17,022 bases of DNA from DATILL01 sp035476575 (lineage in GTDB: Bacteria; Actinomycetota; Actinomycetes; Mycobacteriales; JACQDL01). The notes beneath the pieces were generated by a model. It was not told where the DNA came from. It saw only the letters and a program-made list of their open reading frames with translations, and did no database searches. The position numbers and the translations under genes were made by a program. This document shows, piece after piece, positions 14,548-17,022 of this stretch (position 1 is the stretch's first letter; every line of letters begins with the position of its first letter). The stretch spans positions 1 to 17,022 of the forward strand of contig DATILL010000005.1 in NCBI GenBank assembly GCA_035476575.1. Reading direction: 5' to 3'.

Positions 14548-15783
14548 ATGACGACGGTGCTACCGACCAACCCGTACGGGCGCTGCTTCATCAGCTACCG
14601 GCGGACCCGGCTGGACGAGATCCGGCGGGTCATCGCCGCGCTGCACGACCACGGCATCCCGACCTGGCAGGACGAGACCGACCTCGACGCGGTGCCGTTC
14701 GAGTCTGCGCTCCGCGACACGATCGCCAGCCCGGACACGGCCAGCGGCCTGCTGTGGATCACCCCCGAGGTCGCGGACAGCTTGGTGACCCTCGACGTCG
14801 AGATCCCCGGCCTGGTCAGCCGGGCCGAGCGTGGCGATGGCTTCTACCTCCAGCCGGTCACTGCCGGCGGCCTCGACCACGCGGGCGCCGCCGACGTGAC
14901 CCGATCCAGCCGGACCATGAACGACTTCGGCACCTGGAACTCGCACCGGGTCCGCACCGACCCGGTGAGCGATGAGGACGCCGCCGCCGTCGCCCGCCGC
15001 GTCCTCAAGCAGCGCGTCGAGAAGATCCACATCGCGCTTCCGCCCGGCGCACCCATCGTCATCGACGTCTACACCCGCACGCCGGTCATCTACTACGCCG
15101 ACGCCGCGCTGACCGTCAATCTCACCCACCGGTTCGACGGCCGGCAGGCCCACCCAGACGCCTGGCAACGCGGGCTGCCTGCCCTTGAGGCCATCGTCTC
15201 CTCAGTCGCCAGCGGCGCACCCCACCGCCCGATCCGGCTCCGCGGCAAGCTAGGGCTGCCGACCACCGTCGCCCTCGGCGTCGCCTTCATGGAAACCCGA
15301 AGCCTGGACGCGGCCTGGGTCCAGCCTACGACGGACCGCCCGGACACCCTGTACTCGCTGGCCGCGGGCCGAGTGCCCAGCGGATTCGGTGTCACGGTCA
15401 AGCCCGGGCGGGTTGACGCGCGTGATCTCGCCGTACTCGTCAACGTTCGCGAAAGCTGCGTCGGGGCCGTCAACGCCACCAGCGATCTCCCGCCGTTCCG
15501 TGCCCAGGTTCATGCCGACCCGCCGGCCAGCTATCCGCACCTGTTCGCCGATCCAGGCGAGGCAGTGGACTTGGCCTACGAGGTCGTCCACAAGGTGCGA
15601 GCGGCCCGCCGAGAGTACGGGTACATCGGCACGGCGCACCTGTTCATCGCCGGGCCGGTCGGACTGGCCTTCCTGCTGGGCCAGCTTCTCAACACGCTGG
15701 GGCCGGTCCAGACCTACGAGCACGTCAGCTACGACGGCGTCGGGCAGTATCGGCCCGCCGTCACCGTCGTCCCCACCGACTGA
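14548..15783 (+). CDS. TIR-SAVED effector (cyclic-oligonucleotide-activated NADase, predicted)
   Basis: This is a 411-residue two-domain protein. The N-terminal TIR domain (about 10-135) opens CFISYRRTRLDEIRRVIAAL, with GIPTWQDETDL (36-46), LLWITPEVADS (68-78) and a Glu at 85 (TLDVEI) as likely catalytic residue. The SAVED domain (about 160-405) carries hallmark HLFIAGPVGLAFLLGQLLN (364-382) and GPVQTYEH (385-392). SAVED is a CARF-like sensor of cyclic oligonucleotides. In the CBASS TIR-SAVED proteins studied, cyclic tri-adenylate drives filament formation and NAD+ destruction. Here no CBASS synthase is nearby and the gene diverges from a type III operon, so Cas10 is the natural signal source (inference). 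No membrane segment is seen. The ATG at 14548 has a weak ribosome site. The second cas6 follows after 46 nt, probably in the same transcript. Confidence 0.87.
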   Translation: MTTVLPTNPYGRCFISYRRTRLDEIRRVIAALHDHGIPTWQDETDLDAVPFESALRDTIASPDTASGLLWITPEVADSLVTLDVEIPGLVSRAERGDGFYLQPVTAGGLDHAGAADVTRSSRTMNDFGTWNSHRVRTDPVSDEDAAAVARRVLKQRVEKIHIALPPGAPIVIDVYTRTPVIYYADAALTVNLTHRFDGRQAHPDAWQRGLPALEAIVSSVASGAPHRPIRLRGKLGLPTTVALGVAFMETRSLDAAWVQPTTDRPDTLYSLAAGRVPSGFGVTVKPGRVDARDLAVLVNVRESCVGAVNATSDLPPFRAQVHADPPASYPHLFADPGEAVDLAYEVVHKVRAARREYGYIGTAHLFIAGPVGLAFLLGQLLNTLGPVQTYEHVSYDGVGQYRPAVTVVPTD

Positions 15784-15798
15784 GGCAAACATGCCCCG

Positions 15799-15817
15799 CC
15801 GCGGCTGCTCGCCGCGG
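15799..15817 (+). other. GC hairpin between TIR-SAVED and cas6
   Basis: CCGCGGC, five-base loop TGCTC, GCCGCGG forms a perfect 7-bp stem 16 nt after the TIR-SAVED stop and 12 nt before the cas6 GTG. It has no T-tract, so it is not a standard terminator. It may affect RNA stability or cas6 translation. Confidence 0.5.
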
Positions 15818-15829
15818 GAAGGTGAGCAC

Positions 15830-16582
15830 GTGCCCGCCATCATCAGACTCCACCTGCTGACCCCGCCGGGCCTGCGCGTCTACCCGGCCCGGCTGCACGG
15901 CGCCGTCTGCGCCCTCCTGGAGCCGGCGTGGGTGCGGCATCGCGACCAGCGCAAACCATTCTCCACCGGCCCGCTCAGCGGAGACGGGAACACCGCCGCC
16001 TGGCGGCTCGGCTGGCTCGCCGACGAGCCGGTCGAGCTCGATGTCAACGAGGTGGCATTCGGCCCGCTGGTGTGTCCGGTACTGCGCTGCGACGTCGAGC
16101 AGATCCTGTACGCCGAGCTGGCCGCCGGGCCGCCTGCGTGGACGGCCGATGTCGACGTGATCAGCCCGCTCTACTTCTCGCGGAATGGCCGTGACCATCC
16201 GTTGCCCGACCCGGTGCTGATGCTGCGCTCGGCGGTGGAACGGTGGAACGCATTCGCCCCGGCGGCGCTCCAGGTCGCCGACGACATCGCTCAGGCGCTG
16301 CTCGGCGGGGTGTGGCTCGCGTCGATGTCGGGCGCTACGGCGACCACGCCGGTCACCGCGACCATGCACCAGACTGGGTTCGTCGGGCAGGCCCGCCTCG
16401 CGCTCGGCCGACACGCGCCGCCGCAGGTGCCGGAGGCCTTCGCCGCGCTGATGCGGTTCGCCGACATCGCTGGCCTGGGCGCGCAGACCACGCACGGCTT
16501 CGGCGCCGTCCGGCTGGCGGCCCTCGGCCCGTCCCGCCCACCGCGCCCCGCAGCTCCGCGTCCCACAGGGCGCCGACCATGA
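15830..16582 (+). CDS. cas6: Second Cas6 endoribonuclease (effector-side copy)
   Basis: This 250-residue Cas6 has an N-terminal RAMP strand IIRLHLLTPPGLRVYPARLH (4-23), QTGFVGQARLALG (181-193) and C-terminal glycine loop GLGAQTTHGFGAVRL (215-229). The loop is the Cas6 signature and resembles that of the copy at 4464-5192 (GIGAYTTRGFG). The rest of the two proteins has clearly diverged. A Pro/Arg tail ends the protein. The GTG at 15830 follows GGAAGGTGAGC. An in-frame ATG at 15791 would place the hairpin inside the coding region and lacks a ribosome site. It lies between TIR-SAVED and the third array, whose repeat differs from arrays 1L/1R, so it is probably the enzyme dedicated to that repeat. 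Confidence 0.85.
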   Translation: MPAIIRLHLLTPPGLRVYPARLHGAVCALLEPAWVRHRDQRKPFSTGPLSGDGNTAAWRLGWLADEPVELDVNEVAFGPLVCPVLRCDVEQILYAELAAGPPAWTADVDVISPLYFSRNGRDHPLPDPVLMLRSAVERWNAFAPAALQVADDIAQALLGGVWLASMSGATATTPVTATMHQTGFVGQARLALGRHAPPQVPEAFAALMRFADIAGLGAQTTHGFGAVRLAALGPSRPPRPAAPRPTGRRP

Positions 16583-16685
16583 CCTGTACAGATCATCTTC
16601 GCGGCAGCCGTTTCGGCCTCGGTCCTCGCAGCGGTCGTTTCCGCAGCTCAGCGCCCATACCGCCACCTCCTGGAACCAAGATGAC

Positions 16686-16700
16686 GATCTTCCGAAGATC
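16686..16700. promoter_or_regulatory. Perfect palindrome upstream of array 2 promoter
   Basis: GATCTTC-C-GAAGATC is a perfect 7-bp inverted repeat with one central base, ending 4 nt before the proposed -35 box. It is a candidate operator or leader-binding site. Confidence 0.5.
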
Positions 16701-16704
16701 ACCA

Positions 16705-16733
16705 TTGGCGAGGTGCTCGCAACCGGGTACTAT
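16705..16733 (+). promoter_or_regulatory. Predicted promoter of CRISPR array 2
   Basis: TTGGCG (16705-16710), a 17-nt spacer and TACTAT (16728-16733) match the vegetative consensus at four of six and five of six positions. The -10 box ends 35 nt before the first repeat, a suitable place for a pre-crRNA start. The leader as a whole spans 16583-16768 and holds no gene. Confidence 0.55.
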
Positions 16734-16768
16734 CACCGCAGGTCAGACCACACGCGACACGCCGTACC

Positions 16769-17022
16769 CTCGCTAACAGCAGCCCGACCAACAGGGCATA
16801 GAAACCTCGGGCGTTCCTTGATGCGTACCACAACGCGACCTCGCTAACAGCAGCCCGACCAACAGGGCATAGAAACGCGACGCAACTGGGTGCGTGCAGG
16901 GCAACAATAGTCTCGCTAACAGCAGCCCGACCAACAGGGCATAGAAACGCCATGCTAAGCATGGCCTGAGCCTTTTCGACCTGCTCTCGCTAACAGCAGC
17001 CCGACCAACAGGGCATAGAAAC
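16769..17022 (+). CRISPR. CRISPR array 2 (different 37-nt repeat, continues past window)
   Basis: Four identical repeats lie at 16769-16805, 16840-16876, 16912-16948 and 16986-17022, with spacers of 34, 35 and 37 nt. The repeat begins CTCGCTAACAGCAGCCCGAC and ends CAACAGGGCATAGAAAC. The arms GCCC and GGGC form a short hairpin with an 8-nt loop directly before ATAGAAAC. This repeat shares only the 3' part with arrays 1L and 1R but has the same last eight bases, i.e. the same crRNA handle. The last repeat ends exactly at the window edge, so the true array is probably longer. The leader and promoter lie upstream, so the spacers seen here are the most recent ones. Confidence 0.97.

Overview
The window is high-GC DNA with GTG and TTG starts and strong G/C bias at third codon positions. 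This fits an actinobacterium, possibly Micromonosporaceae-like (inference from composition and protein style only). It is almost entirely one CRISPR-Cas island: a type III system of subtype III-D character, a reverse-transcriptase-linked adaptation module, three short CRISPR arrays and a TIR-SAVED effector.

Left part (1-5840): a truncated IS630-like transposase lies at the edge. It is followed by a mirror-symmetric adaptation module: array, leader, cas2, cas1, reverse transcriptase (RT), cas6, leader, array. The two arrays share a 37-nt repeat and point away from the module. Their leaders are 167-nt inverted copies, about 90% identical. The RT and Cas1 frames look like the halves of an ancestral RT-Cas1 fusion. 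A 1583-bp segment with a pentapeptide-repeat membrane-protein gene sits between them, bounded by a 12-nt direct repeat. Removing the segment and one repeat copy would rejoin RT tail and Cas1 in one frame. The RT frame also carries a separate one-base shift at a T run.

Middle (5841-6833): about 420 nt without a recognisable gene, then an isolated 190-codon Cmr2/Cas10-like N-terminal fragment on the plus strand.

Effector operon (14331 down to 6973, minus strand): six genes with overlapping ends. In order of transcription they are a large TIGR03986-like RAMP, an HD-less Cas10 with DGDD in place of GGDD, a small Cas7-like RAMP, Csx10, a double Cas7 protein, and a small Csx19-like protein. Diverging from it on the plus strand are a TIR-SAVED gene and a second cas6. 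These are followed by a short leader with a recognisable promoter and a third array with a different 37-nt repeat that runs off the window.

How it may work together: both repeat families end in a short hairpin followed by the same 8 nt, ATAGAAAC. Two different Cas6 enzymes could therefore make crRNAs with the same 5' handle for one effector. Cas10 has no HD nuclease domain but keeps the two cyclase aspartates. The likely output is a cyclic oligoadenylate signal that activates TIR-SAVED, an NADase by family knowledge. The unusual points are the broken RT-Cas1 fusion, the mirrored arrays, the two-repeat/two-Cas6 arrangement with one handle, and the TIR-SAVED output.
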